Assembly (NCBI RefSeq): GCF_002368295.1
Contig: NZ_AP018248.1
Coordinates: 4,225,396-4,289,395, forward strand
Reading direction: 5' to 3'
Source: Tolypothrix tenuis PCC 7101
GTDB taxonomy: Bacteria; Cyanobacteriota; Cyanobacteriia; Cyanobacteriales; Nostocaceae
Length of the DNA stretch: 64,000 bases
In this document: piece after piece, positions 1 through 8,513 of the stretch
Numbering within the stretch: the first letter of the stretch is position 1
Layout: the number at the start of each line of letters is the position of its first letter
Notes under the pieces: generated by a model
What the model saw: only the letters and a program-made list of their open reading frames with translations
Databases searched by the model: none
What the model was told of the DNA's origin: nothing
Position numbers and translations under genes: made by a program

Positions 1-435
1 GATGTTGCTAATAGCCTCAACAATCTGGCGCAACTCTACAAATCCCAAGGCAGATACAGCGAAGCCGAACCTTTGTATGTGCAAGCTTTATCACTCAGGC
101 GACGCAGCTTGGGGGAATCACATCCAGATGTTGCTAATAGCCTCAACAATCTGGCGGGACTCTACGATTCCCAAGGTAGATACAGCGAAGCCGAACCTTT
201 GTATGTGCAAGCTTTAGAACTAACGCGACGCAGCTTGGGGGGATCACATCCAGATGTTGCTACTAGCCTCAACAATCTGGCGCAACTCTATCGTTCCCAA
301 GGAAGATACAGCGAAGCTGAACCTTTGTATGTGCAAGCTTTGGATATTTGTGAGCGTAGTTTAGGAGTGGGTCATCCTTCAACAATAATAGTACGAAGCA
401 ATTATGCTATTTTCTTAAAGCAAGCATATCTTTAA
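1..435 (+). CDS. TPR (kinesin-light-chain type) repeat protein, 3' end only
   Basis: This is the C-terminal end of a tetratricopeptide-repeat protein whose start lies upstream of the window. The open frame runs from base 1 to a TAA stop at 433-435. It contains three near-identical 42-residue (126-bp) repeats carrying the kinesin-light-chain TPR signature, with blocks such as SLNNLAxLYxSQGRYSEAEP and LYVQAL, followed by a diverged last repeat and a short tail. In cyanobacteria such repeats often form the C-terminal half of large CHAT-, NB-ARC- or kinase-linked proteins, so the full protein may be much larger. The repeats are almost identical at the DNA level, which suggests recent expansion or conversion. 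The missing N-terminus prevents a functional call; protein-protein interaction is the family role. Confidence 0.85.
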   Translation, partial: DVANSLNNLAQLYKSQGRYSEAEPLYVQALSLRRRSLGESHPDVANSLNNLAGLYDSQGRYSEAEPLYVQALELTRRSLGGSHPDVATSLNNLAQLYRSQGRYSEAEPLYVQALDICERSLGVGHPSTIIVRSNYAIFLKQAYL

Positions 436-501
436 AATAGCATTTGCTTCATCACTGTAAAAATTCAAGTTCTCAACCGCATCAATCAAGCTTTTATCTC
501 C

Positions 502-703
502 GAGTTCCGTGTTCAGAACTTGAAGTTTCCTGTTGCAAACGAGAACGTTCCTGTTTTTAGCTCGAAGTTTTGTGTTCAGAACTCGAAGCTTCCTGTTCCA
601 AATGAGAACATTGCTGTTTTTAGCTCGAAGTTCCGTGTTCAGAACTCGAAGTTTCCTGTTGCAAACGAGAACATTGCTGTTTTTAGCTCGAAGTTTCCTG
701 CTC
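502..703. repeat. Array of 21-bp units in a 63-bp higher-order period
   Basis: About nine units of 21 bp follow each other, for example GAAGTTTCCTGTTGCAAACG, then a GAACGTTCCTG-type unit, then a GAAGTTTTGTG-type unit. The three-unit order repeats every 63 bp. Because the unit is a multiple of three, both strands stay open and read as heptapeptides. On the minus strand they begin with Asn (NRKLRVL, NTELRAK, NSNVLVC). No convincing ribosome binding site is seen on either strand, so I treat it as a repeat. A second array of the same 21/63-bp design lies at 53093-53365. Confidence 0.75.
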
Positions 704-1448
704 TGAGGTGGAATGATGGAGTTATGAAGGCGATGCTCTCTCAAAATTGAATAAACTTGGTGTTAAAGATAATTATATCGACTGTCTTAAAAGTCAAGCG
801 ATGCACTTGACATTCAAGACAGCCGCTACCAGCACAAAATCTGAATCTTATTATTTACAGTTTTTATTATTTTTTGATTTTTAACAATGAATTAAGAATC
901 AAAATCTATCTTTTGGCTGAAGTATTTGCGATACCAATATCAATATTCTGATAATAAGTGCTAAAAATAGATTTATTTTTGGCAGATAATCTTACTATTT
1001 ATGCTAATAATCACACATTTATGCCAATAATCACACAAATCTAGATTTTTTAGCACATAAGCTGTTAAAAGTATTTATTCGCAAAAGGAGTAATCTTGAT
1101 ATTTATCAAAACAACTGAAAACACAGTTTAAATTAAGCTAGGCTGACAGTATCCATTTTGAAAAACTTTTAAACCGATAGCTTTTTAAACCTGTAATTTG
1201 TGATTGCAGTAGATTATCTTGTCGCGGCATGAGTTCAGAAAATTAATCTAAATTACAATAAACTACTGTTTTTCAGGTTAAGGCGGTTTATATAGCAGTT
1301 CTCAATCAGTTGTATAAAATAGGCTAGATTTATAAATTATTATTTCCTGTTCCCTAACTCAACAAGTAATTTTACAACTACTACTAATATTGCTATATAG
1401 TTTTTCATCTTTAATATAGGACTCATATTTGATTTGAATTTCAGGTAG

Positions 1449-1475
1449 GATGCGTTAGCGATAGCGTAACGCATC
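1449..1475. repeat. Interspersed palindrome (GCGTTA...TAACGC family)
   Basis: Nine-base arms GATGCGTTA and TAACGCATC surround a GC-rich loop. Related palindromes occur at 46907-46929, 58659-58685 and around 53975-54002, so this is a dispersed hairpin family rather than a site specific to one gene. Confidence 0.7.
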
Positions 1476-1524
1476 AGCGCCAAAGCTTTTCGTGCGTTAC
1501 TATAATTTGCGGTTATGAGCCGCC

Positions 1525-3990
1525 ATGAGAATTTTATTAGTTGAAGATGATGAAGCGATCGCAGAACCACTTGCTAAATCTTTGACAACTCAACACTATG
1601 CTGTTGATGTTGCCAAAGATGGGCAAGAAGGTTGGGATTTGGCAGAGTTATTTACCTATGACTTAATTCTGCTAGATGTGATGTTACCCAAGCTGAACGG
1701 CATTAATTTCTGTCAGAGATTACGTGCAAACGGTAATCAAACACCTGTTCTTTTATTAACCGCCCAAGATAATAGTGTAAATAAAGTCATGGGTTTGGAT
1801 GCAGGTGCAGATGATTATGTTGCCAAGCCTTTTGATTTTCAGGAATTATTAGCCCGTATTCGTGCTTTATTACGTCGGGGTGGTTCTACTTTACCGCCGC
1901 TTTTAGAGTGGAAAAATTTGCGCTTAGATCCCAGCAGTTGCGAAGTCACCTGTGATGGAAAACTTGTGCATTTGACTCCCAAAGAATACGGCTTGCTTGA
2001 GCTTTTTCTTCGCAATAGTCAGCGAATTTTTAGCTGTAGTGCCTTAATAGATCATCAATGGTCATTTGAAGAACCGCCTACAGATGATACTGTCAGATCC
2101 CACATCAAAGGTTTACGGCAAAAACTGAAAGCAGCAGGAGTTGCAGACGAGCCTATTGAGACAGTTTATGGCATTGGCTATAAACTCAAGCCAGAACAAA
2201 AGAATGTAGACCAAGATAAAAAAGCCAAGGGATTAGGAAAAACCAAATTAACCTCCTCATCTCCCTCGCCTGTACCACAACAAAATCAGGTAGCGACTGG
2301 GGTGAGCAAAGTCTGGGAAGCAGTAGCGCAGAAACTTGAAGAACGAGTGGCGACGAATGAGCAAGCCTTAACGCTTTTGCAACAAGGTCAACTTAGTGAG
2401 GAAATGCGAGCTAGCGCGAGAATGGAAGCTCATAAGCTAGCTGGATCTATGGGGATGTTTGGTTCTGATGAAGGTTCTCAGTTAGCGCGAGAAATAGAAT
2501 CTCTGTGGGAAATTCAGACTCCGCTTGAGCCGCAGGTAATACAGCAGCTATCGCAATTTGTGGCGGCGTTGCGTCAAGAATTGCAACTGTTAAATTCTGA
2601 GTATAAGCAGGAGTCGCAGCCAGAACATCCCGTACAAGGAAATGGTGTTTTTGGGCATAGCGAAGAAATTACCAATGCCCCATCCCCTATGCCCGAAGCG
2701 GCGGGGCGATTGTCTGTTTCCACCCACAAGAAAATCGAGTTTCCCACCGCTTTCAATCAACGCCCCTTACTGTTGGTTGTGAATCGCGATCGCAAATTAA
2801 CTGAAGCTTTAGCCAAAGAGACTGATATTTGGGGCATACAAGTACGCTTCGCACAAACTGCGCGATCGCCCATTTCCTCCGCTAGAGAATTGATTGCTGA
2901 ATATTCCCCAGATGTCGTATTACTCGACCTTGGCAGCACTGACACCTCAGAAACTAATCTCGCTTTACTAGCAGAACTCAATGCTAGTAACTCCTCAATA
3001 CCAGTGATAGTTTTAACAGATAAAGATAGTTTGCTTGACCGGGTCAAAGTGGCGCGCTTGGGTGGTAGCGGGATTTTACAAAAGCCTGTTTCCCCTATCC
3101 AAGTATTAGAAACAGTAAATCAAATATTACAGCGCACTCGCCCTACAGCAGCAAAGGTGATGGTTGTCGATGACGATCCCCATATCTTAGCTGCTCTGCA
3201 AACCTTACTCGTGCCTTGGGGAATGAAGGTTTACACCTTAGAGAACCCCTTGCGGTTTTTGGAAGCGATCGCAGCTGCTCAACCAGATCTGTTGATTTTA
3301 GATGTGGAAATTCCAGAGATTAGCGGTATAGAACTATGCCAAGTTGTGAGGAATGATCCCCAATGGAGTGGGCTGCCCATCTTGTTTTTGACTGCTCATA
3401 ACGATACCAAAACTAGACAGCAGGTCTTCGCCGCAGGTGCCGATGACTACATCAGCAAACCCATTGTTGAACCAGAACTAATTACGAGGATACTAAATCG
3501 TTTAGAGCGATCGCGCTGGCTACGCAATCTCGCAGAATTGGATGGACTAACCCAGGTAGCGAATCGGCGTAAATCTACTCAGGATTTAAATTGGTATCTG
3601 CAATTAAGCGATCGCCACCAACAACCGCTTTGCTTCGCTATTGTGGAGCTAGACAGCCTCAAAGAAATTAATCACAAGCATGGTCATGCAGTAGGCGATC
3701 GCGTGTTATCCCAACTAGGGGAACTGTTACGACAAACTTTCCACACTCAAGATGTAGTTGGTCGTTGGGGAGGTACAGAATTTGTGGTGGGAATGGCAGG
3801 AATGACCAAAACTGATGGAGAACGGCGGCTTTTGGAACTGCTCAAAAGGCTACGCCAAATTGAATTCACGGGTGCTAATAGCCAAAAGTTTCACGTTACC
3901 TTCCGTACAGCCGTAGTTGAGTATCCTCAAGATGGTGCTAATCTGCAAGCGCTTTATCAGGCGGCGGATCGGGGAATGGGGAATGGGTAA
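1525..3990 (+). CDS. Multi-domain response regulator (REC-wHTH-Hpt-REC-REC-GGDEF)
   Basis: This 821-residue cytoplasmic phosphorelay protein has domains in this order: OmpR-type receiver (1-115, acceptor D51, K101), winged-helix DNA-binding domain (about 125-222), Hpt-like domain with HKLAGS (H303), receiver 2 (about 412-530, D468), receiver 3 (about 543-660, D593, K645) and a GGDEF-like domain (about 670-821). The signature of the last is GGTEF (749-753) instead of GG[DE]EF, so cyclase activity is uncertain. The usual C-terminal end of GGDEF domains is missing: the protein stops at GMGNG inside a heptanucleotide repeat array. Residues 382-411 are encoded by a dispersed repeat. The hybrid kinase begins 213 bp downstream on the same strand and is the obvious candidate phosphodonor (inference). 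The ATG at 1525 begins the conserved receiver start MRILLVEDD. Confidence 0.9.
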   Translation: MRILLVEDDEAIAEPLAKSLTTQHYAVDVAKDGQEGWDLAELFTYDLILLDVMLPKLNGINFCQRLRANGNQTPVLLLTAQDNSVNKVMGLDAGADDYVAKPFDFQELLARIRALLRRGGSTLPPLLEWKNLRLDPSSCEVTCDGKLVHLTPKEYGLLELFLRNSQRIFSCSALIDHQWSFEEPPTDDTVRSHIKGLRQKLKAAGVADEPIETVYGIGYKLKPEQKNVDQDKKAKGLGKTKLTSSSPSPVPQQNQVATGVSKVWEAVAQKLEERVATNEQALTLLQQGQLSEEMRASARMEAHKLAGSMGMFGSDEGSQLAREIESLWEIQTPLEPQVIQQLSQFVAALRQELQLLNSEYKQESQPEHPVQGNGVFGHSEEITNAPSPMPEAAGRLSVSTHKKIEFPTAFNQRPLLLVVNRDRKLTEALAKETDIWGIQVRFAQTARSPISSARELIAEYSPDVVLLDLGSTDTSETNLALLAELNASNSSIPVIVLTDKDSLLDRVKVARLGGSGILQKPVSPIQVLETVNQILQRTRPTAAKVMVVDDDPHILAALQTLLVPWGMKVYTLENPLRFLEAIAAAQPDLLILDVEIPEISGIELCQVVRNDPQWSGLPILFLTAHNDTKTRQQVFAAGADDYISKPIVEPELITRILNRLERSRWLRNLAELDGLTQVANRRKSTQDLNWYLQLSDRHQQPLCFAIVELDSLKEINHKHGHAVGDRVLSQLGELLRQTFHTQDVVGRWGGTEFVVGMAGMTKTDGERRLLELLKRLRQIEFTGANSQKFHVTFRTAVVEYPQDGANLQALYQAADRGMGNG
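2668..2757 (+). repeat. 90-bp dispersed repeat, in-frame copy inside the response regulator
   Basis: These 90 bp align without gaps to 8282-8371, with 15 differences by hand count (about 83% identity). Shared blocks include AAGCGGCGGGGCG, TCCACCCACAAG and CGCTTTCAAT. Here the element encodes residues 382-411 in the linker between the Hpt and the second receiver; the other copy is intergenic. Confidence 0.8.
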
Positions 3991-4112
3991 TGGGGAATGG
4001 GTAATGGGTAATGAGTAATGAGTAATGAGTAATGAGTAATGGGTAATGAGTAATGGGTAATGAGTAATGGGTAATGAGTAATGGGTAATGAGTAATGAGT
4101 AATGGGTAATTG
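3970..4112. repeat. STRR heptanucleotide array (gggtaat/gagtaat)
   Basis: Degenerate 7-bp repeats (ggggaat, gggtaat, gagtaat) are the short tandemly repeated repetitive sequences of heterocystous cyanobacteria. The array starts inside the 3' end of the response-regulator gene and supplies its last codons and stop. Confidence 0.9.
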
Positions 4113-4203
4113 GGTGTTTGGGGTTTGTCATTAATTATTTCTCCCCTGCTCCCTGCCCCCCTGCCTTACTCCGTCTCCCCTTATTGTTAAGGTAGGATGC
4201 TAT

Positions 4204-7200
4204 ATGTTTGAATTATTAGATATTTTTTTTACATCTATAAGCTTTATATCTCAGTTAAATTACCATTTCGGCAATCAAGGGTTGATATGGTTACATTTGT
4301 TATCTGATTGCTTAATTTCTCTGGGGTATTATGCGATTTCTGCGATATTGGTCTATTTCGGGAATCAGCGCCAAGATTCGCCTGCAAAAAATCTGTTGCT
4401 GTTGTTTGGAGCGTTTCTAGCGGTTTGTGGCACAACTCATCTGATGGCAGTTTGGACATTTTGGGATGCAAATTATTGGGTATTTGGGGTTCAGAAAGCC
4501 CTTACTGCAATAATTTCAATTTATACTTTTGTAGCGCTATTAAAATTATTGCCCAAATCCCTAGAAAAACCTAGTAAAACTGAGTTAGAAGCAGCTAATC
4601 AAAAATTGCAGCAGCAAATCAGCGAATATCAAAGGCTTGAGGAGGCTTTGCGCCAAAGCGAATATCAGTATGTAACTTTAGCTCAAACCGCACCAGTGGG
4701 CATTTTCCGTACCGATGCTGCTGGAAACTGCACTTTTATGAATGAGCTAGCCTGTCAGATTATGGGTGCTTCTTTAGAAAAGGCGCTGGGAAAAGGCTGG
4801 ATAGAATCATTGCATCCAGAAGACCGCGATCGCGTGATTAGGCAATGGCAAGAAACTACACAGCAAAACTTACCCTTTAAATGCGAGCATCGTTTTCGCA
4901 ATCCCCAGGGTAAAACTGTTTGGGTGTTAACTCAAGCAGTACCGGAGGCGGGAAGTCAAGGAGAATTTACAAATTTTATTGGCACTATTACAAATATTAG
5001 CGATCGCAAACGCACTGAAGAAGCTCTCAGTCAAAGTGAAGCCACCCTCCGCAGCTTCTTTAATAGCGCCTCAATGCTGATGGGAATTGTGGAAATTGTG
5101 GATCATGATGTCTTGCATATTTCTGATAACCTAGCAGCCGCGAACTTTTATGGACTAACACCAGCCGCAATGCAGAATCGGCTAGCCAGCGAAATGGGTG
5201 CGCCGCAAGAGTATATCAACCAATGGATTGAGAAATATCGGGAAGCTGAACACACCCATGCTCCCGTTCGCTTTGAATATACTCACGAGACTCCCACCGC
5301 TAAAAAATGGCTGTCAGCGACAGTTTCAGCAATTAATAGCGATTGCAGTGGTCGTCAACGATTTTCTTACGTAGTTGAAGATATTAGCGATCGCAAATCA
5401 GCAGAGGAAGAATTACAAAAACAAGCATTTCTCCTGGACTTGACTCACGACTGCATCATGGTTCGCAATTTCAACGGTGAGATTGACTTTTGGAATCGTG
5501 GTGCAGAGGAGATGTACGGTTGGACGAAACAAGAAGCGATCGGCAAAATTTCTCATGATTTCTTGCAAACTCAATTTCCCCAACCGCTAGCCGAAATTGA
5601 AGCCGAACTTTTGCAAACCGGACGTTGGTCAGGTGAACTCGTACATACTAAACGTGATGGTACTCCTATTGTGGTGTCGAGTAGTTGGGCGTTACAGCGC
5701 GATGAACAAGGTAAACCAGAGAGAACTCTGGAAATTAATAACGATATTACCGAACGCAAGCGCGCTGAAGAAGAACTTCGCCACCTCAGCACAGCCCTAA
5801 CAAGCGCAGTAGAAGGTATCTCACAGTTAGATAAGGAAGGACGTTATATCAAGGTCAATCCCGCTTATGCCAACATGGCTGGTTATCAGCCAGAGGAAAT
5901 GATTGGTGTGGACTGGCTATTGACTGTCCATCCAGAAGATGCAGAAAAATTGCGGGTTGCGTACCAACAAATGCTAGTTAATGGCAAAGTGGAAGCGGAA
6001 GCTAGAGGCGTGCGGAAAGATAAAACAGTTTTTGATAAACAAGTAGTGATGGTCACAGCCTATGATCGCCAACAGCAATTCATCGGCCATTATTGCTTTA
6101 TGAAAGACATTAGCGATCGCCGCGAAATTGATCGCCTCAAAGATGAATTTGTCTCGATAGTTAGCCATGAATTGCGAACACCCCTCACTTCTATTTCCGG
6201 TGCATTAGATTTATTAGCAGGTGGAGTGCTGCAAACCCAACCAGAAGAAGCGCAACGGATGTTAAATATTGCGGCGAGTAATACCGATAGGCTAGTACGT
6301 CTAATTAATGACATCCTCGATATCGAGCGCATTGAGTCTGGTAAGGTACAAATGACTCCGGAACACTGCGATGCTGCCGATTTGATGAATCAATCAATAG
6401 AAACAGTAGAGGAAATGGCAGAGCAAGCAGGGGTAAAATTAGCAGTTTATCCCCTATCCGCGCCCCTTTGGGCTGATCCAGACCGCATTATTCAAGTTTT
6501 CACCAACTTACTCAGCAATGCGATTAAATTTTCCCCTGAGGGTTCTACGGTTTCATTGAGTGCGGAAATTACAGCCGAGAAAGCAGCACCCTCCAGCAAA
6601 CAAATTTTGTTCAAAGTTAAAGACCAAGGTCGAGGTATCCCAGCAGAGAAACTAGAATCGATTTTTGAGCGTTTTGGACAAGTTGATGCCTCAGACTCCC
6701 GCCAAAAAGGCGGTACAGGTTTAGGTTTAGCTATTTGTCGCAGTATTTTGCAGCATCATCAAGGGCAAATTTGCGTTGAAAGTACCTTAGGAGAAGGCAG
6801 CACATTCTTCTTTACCTTGCCTATTGCCTCAAAAGATGACACAGAAACTATAGAACCAGAAAACACAGGCGATCGCAAAAATATCAATCCATCTTTACTT
6901 CCAACAGAGAATAAATTCGCTGTTCTCCCTTTAGTAATTGAGTGTGACGATGACCCCTCAGTGCGGGTTGTCGTGCAAACCATGCTAGAACGACAGGGTT
7001 ATCGCGTCTTAGCAGCTGCATCAGGACAAGAAGCTGTAGAACAGGCAAAATTGCATCATCCTGATGCAATTATTCTCAACTTGATGATGCCAGATATGAA
7101 CGGTTGGGAAACCCTAGCGATTCTCAAACAGCAGCCACACACCCAAAACATCCCGGTGATTATTCTCAGTGGTTTGTTACCCGATGCTCATAAAAGTCTG

Positions 7201-7707
7201 CCACACAACATTAGCGACTGGATTGTCAAACCTCCCACTAGCAAGTTGTTGTACCAAGCCTTAGAAAAAGCTACCGCTAGCCAAAATCAATCAATCAAAG
7301 TTTTGATTATTGAAGACGACACAGATTTGGCACAGGTATTGATTGCTTTATTCAATCGTCACAACATCCTCACCTTTTATGCCCAAACCGGAAAAGAAGC
7401 TATTCAAGTCAGCCAGAACATCATCCCTGACTTATTAGTACTGGATTTGGGATTGCCAGAAAATGACGGTTTTGCCGTAGTCGATTGGCTACGACAACAT
7501 CAACGCCTATGTCACGTGCCTTTAGTTGTGTACACAGCACGCGATTTAGATGATAGCGATCGCGATCGCTTAAAGTTAGGGCAAACCCTCTTCCTCACTA
7601 AAGGGCGCATTACTCCCCAGGAATTTGAACAGCGAGTGATTAACTTACTCAACCGCATGATTGGTAGCAATAGCCAAGTTAGCCCCTCCGGAGAATTCAA
7701 AATTTAA
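4204..7707 (+). CDS. Hybrid histidine kinase with ethylene-receptor-like N-terminus, four PAS and two receivers
   Basis: This is an 1167-residue membrane sensor kinase. Residues 25-115 form three hydrophobic segments that match the ethylene-binding domain: D35, Y42, C75 and H79 have the same spacing as D25, Y32, C65 and H69 of plant ETR1, where C65 and H69 bind copper (motif CGTTHL). Then come about four PAS/PAC modules (roughly 148-645), a HisKA domain (SHELRTPLT, H655), an HATPase domain (NLLSNAIKFS, DQGRGIP, GGTGLGLAI) and two receivers. In the first receiver the acceptor Asp is replaced by Asn (N959, ILNLMMPD); the second keeps D1081. A copper-dependent ethylene sensor feeding a phosphorelay is the likely role, as for the Etr1-type receptor of Synechocystis. 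The upstream Hpt-containing regulator could be its partner. Ligand binding is inferred from residues only. Confidence 0.9.
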   Translation: MFELLDIFFTSISFISQLNYHFGNQGLIWLHLLSDCLISLGYYAISAILVYFGNQRQDSPAKNLLLLFGAFLAVCGTTHLMAVWTFWDANYWVFGVQKALTAIISIYTFVALLKLLPKSLEKPSKTELEAANQKLQQQISEYQRLEEALRQSEYQYVTLAQTAPVGIFRTDAAGNCTFMNELACQIMGASLEKALGKGWIESLHPEDRDRVIRQWQETTQQNLPFKCEHRFRNPQGKTVWVLTQAVPEAGSQGEFTNFIGTITNISDRKRTEEALSQSEATLRSFFNSASMLMGIVEIVDHDVLHISDNLAAANFYGLTPAAMQNRLASEMGAPQEYINQWIEKYREAEHTHAPVRFEYTHETPTAKKWLSATVSAINSDCSGRQRFSYVVEDISDRKSAEEELQKQAFLLDLTHDCIMVRNFNGEIDFWNRGAEEMYGWTKQEAIGKISHDFLQTQFPQPLAEIEAELLQTGRWSGELVHTKRDGTPIVVSSSWALQRDEQGKPERTLEINNDITERKRAEEELRHLSTALTSAVEGISQLDKEGRYIKVNPAYANMAGYQPEEMIGVDWLLTVHPEDAEKLRVAYQQMLVNGKVEAEARGVRKDKTVFDKQVVMVTAYDRQQQFIGHYCFMKDISDRREIDRLKDEFVSIVSHELRTPLTSISGALDLLAGGVLQTQPEEAQRMLNIAASNTDRLVRLINDILDIERIESGKVQMTPEHCDAADLMNQSIETVEEMAEQAGVKLAVYPLSAPLWADPDRIIQVFTNLLSNAIKFSPEGSTVSLSAEITAEKAAPSSKQILFKVKDQGRGIPAEKLESIFERFGQVDASDSRQKGGTGLGLAICRSILQHHQGQICVESTLGEGSTFFFTLPIASKDDTETIEPENTGDRKNINPSLLPTENKFAVLPLVIECDDDPSVRVVVQTMLERQGYRVLAAASGQEAVEQAKLHHPDAIILNLMMPDMNGWETLAILKQQPHTQNIPVIILSGLLPDAHKSLPHNISDWIVKPPTSKLLYQALEKATASQNQSIKVLIIEDDTDLAQVLIALFNRHNILTFYAQTGKEAIQVSQNIIPDLLVLDLGLPENDGFAVVDWLRQHQRLCHVPLVVYTARDLDDSDRDRLKLGQTLFLTKGRITPQEFEQRVINLLNRMIGSNSQVSPSGEFKI

Positions 7708-8170
7708 GCCGAAAATTCTCTCCCCTACTCCCTCTGCGGCCTAAGGTGTACACCAAGTCTTATAACTTAGCCCCGTAAAGTTTCGATCCTCCCTGATTCC
7801 CCTTTTTAAGGGTATTTAGGGTATCTAACCAAACGTAAATCATTTTTTATAAAGACCAGATAAATTATCTATTAAGAATACATTAACCTTCGTAAAAATA
7901 CTGGGATATTGCTCTGGTACATGATAAATTTTCATCAAATTTAAGTATTAATCATGAATTGTCTAAATTAGTAATCAATAAAAATACAAACAAACGTTTT
8001 ATTGATTAGTCATGACAGTATCGGGGATTTTCCCTGAAACTCTTATGCTTAGGTAACAAACGTCATCAGCTGATTCCTCTTTAGGGTGTCTAGGTGCTTC
8101 TATATTTCTCTATGTACATCATTGGTTTTCTTCTCCCTAATGCCAAAATGCTGATTACTAATTCCCAATG

Positions 8171-8202
8171 AAAAACTCCACCCACAAGGTGATGGAGTTT
8201 TT
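8171..8202. repeat. Hairpin with 10-bp perfect stem
   Basis: Arms AAAAACTCCA and TGGAGTTTTT enclose CCCACAAGGTGA. The stem ends in T5, so it could work as a terminator. The loop and arms also resemble the TCCACCCACAAGG...GGAG core of the 90-bp repeat just downstream, so it may be a relic of that element. Confidence 0.6.
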
Positions 8203-8281
8203 GGGCATTGGGAATTGGGCATAGGGGAGGCAGTGCGTTGCTGGTTTCCAGTATTGTGCAAACTGCCGTCAGGGGAAAGAA

Positions 8282-8371
8282 AATACCAATGCCCTATGCC
8301 CTATGCCCCAAGCGGCGGGGCGGCTATCCCTCTCCACCCACAAGGGGATGGAGTTTCCCGCCGCTTTCAAT
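8282..8371. repeat. 90-bp dispersed repeat, intergenic copy
   Basis: This is the second copy of the element found in frame at 2668-2757, with the same length and no gaps. The inner part TCCACCCACAAGGGGATGGA can fold into a short hairpin. Confidence 0.8.
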
Positions 8372-8513
8372 GAATAGTAATTGGCAGCTTTTTTATGTTC
8401 ATCTCTCCAATTCATAATTAATACTGAAATTTCACATCAATTGTGTACATAGCTCTGGCAACAATCGCAAGCTATAACAAATCACTTTATCTATTCCTGG
8501 ATTTAATTAAGGT

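Larger units (their letters stand above)
436..1524. other. Gene-free stretch with a 21-bp-unit array and a hairpin
   Basis: No convincing gene is seen. The first part holds the array at about 502-703. The AT-rich middle (about 750-1440) shows nothing recognisable. The end carries a palindrome (1449-1475) in front of the response-regulator start, so the promoter of that gene should lie here. Confidence 0.6.
7708..8513. other. Gene-free stretch with hairpin and dispersed repeat
   Basis: No supported gene is seen. A sequence resembling one end of the CTACGGTGTACAC-type elements (CTAAGGTGTACACCAAGTC) lies at 7741-7759, but I found no second end. The middle is AT-rich. A strong hairpin (8171-8202) and the intergenic copy of the 90-bp repeat (8282-8371) follow. 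The last 140 bp should contain the promoter of the glycosyltransferase-like gene. Confidence 0.6.

Noticed and set aside
415..744. Minus-strand open frame of 109 residues across the first 21-bp array
   Set aside because: It is open because the unit is a multiple of three. No ribosome site, and the frame ends inside the TPR gene. It may be real, but the repeat explanation is simpler.
3850..4131. Minus-strand frame with THYSLLI repeats
   Set aside because: It translates the STRR heptamers; purely a product of the repeat.
7741..7759. Possible MITE end CTAAGGTGTACACCAAGTC
   Set aside because: No matching second end within several hundred bases and no direct repeat; perhaps a relic.
8208..8417. 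69-residue plus-strand frame
   Set aside because: It consists mostly of the 90-bp dispersed repeat and STRR-like DNA.
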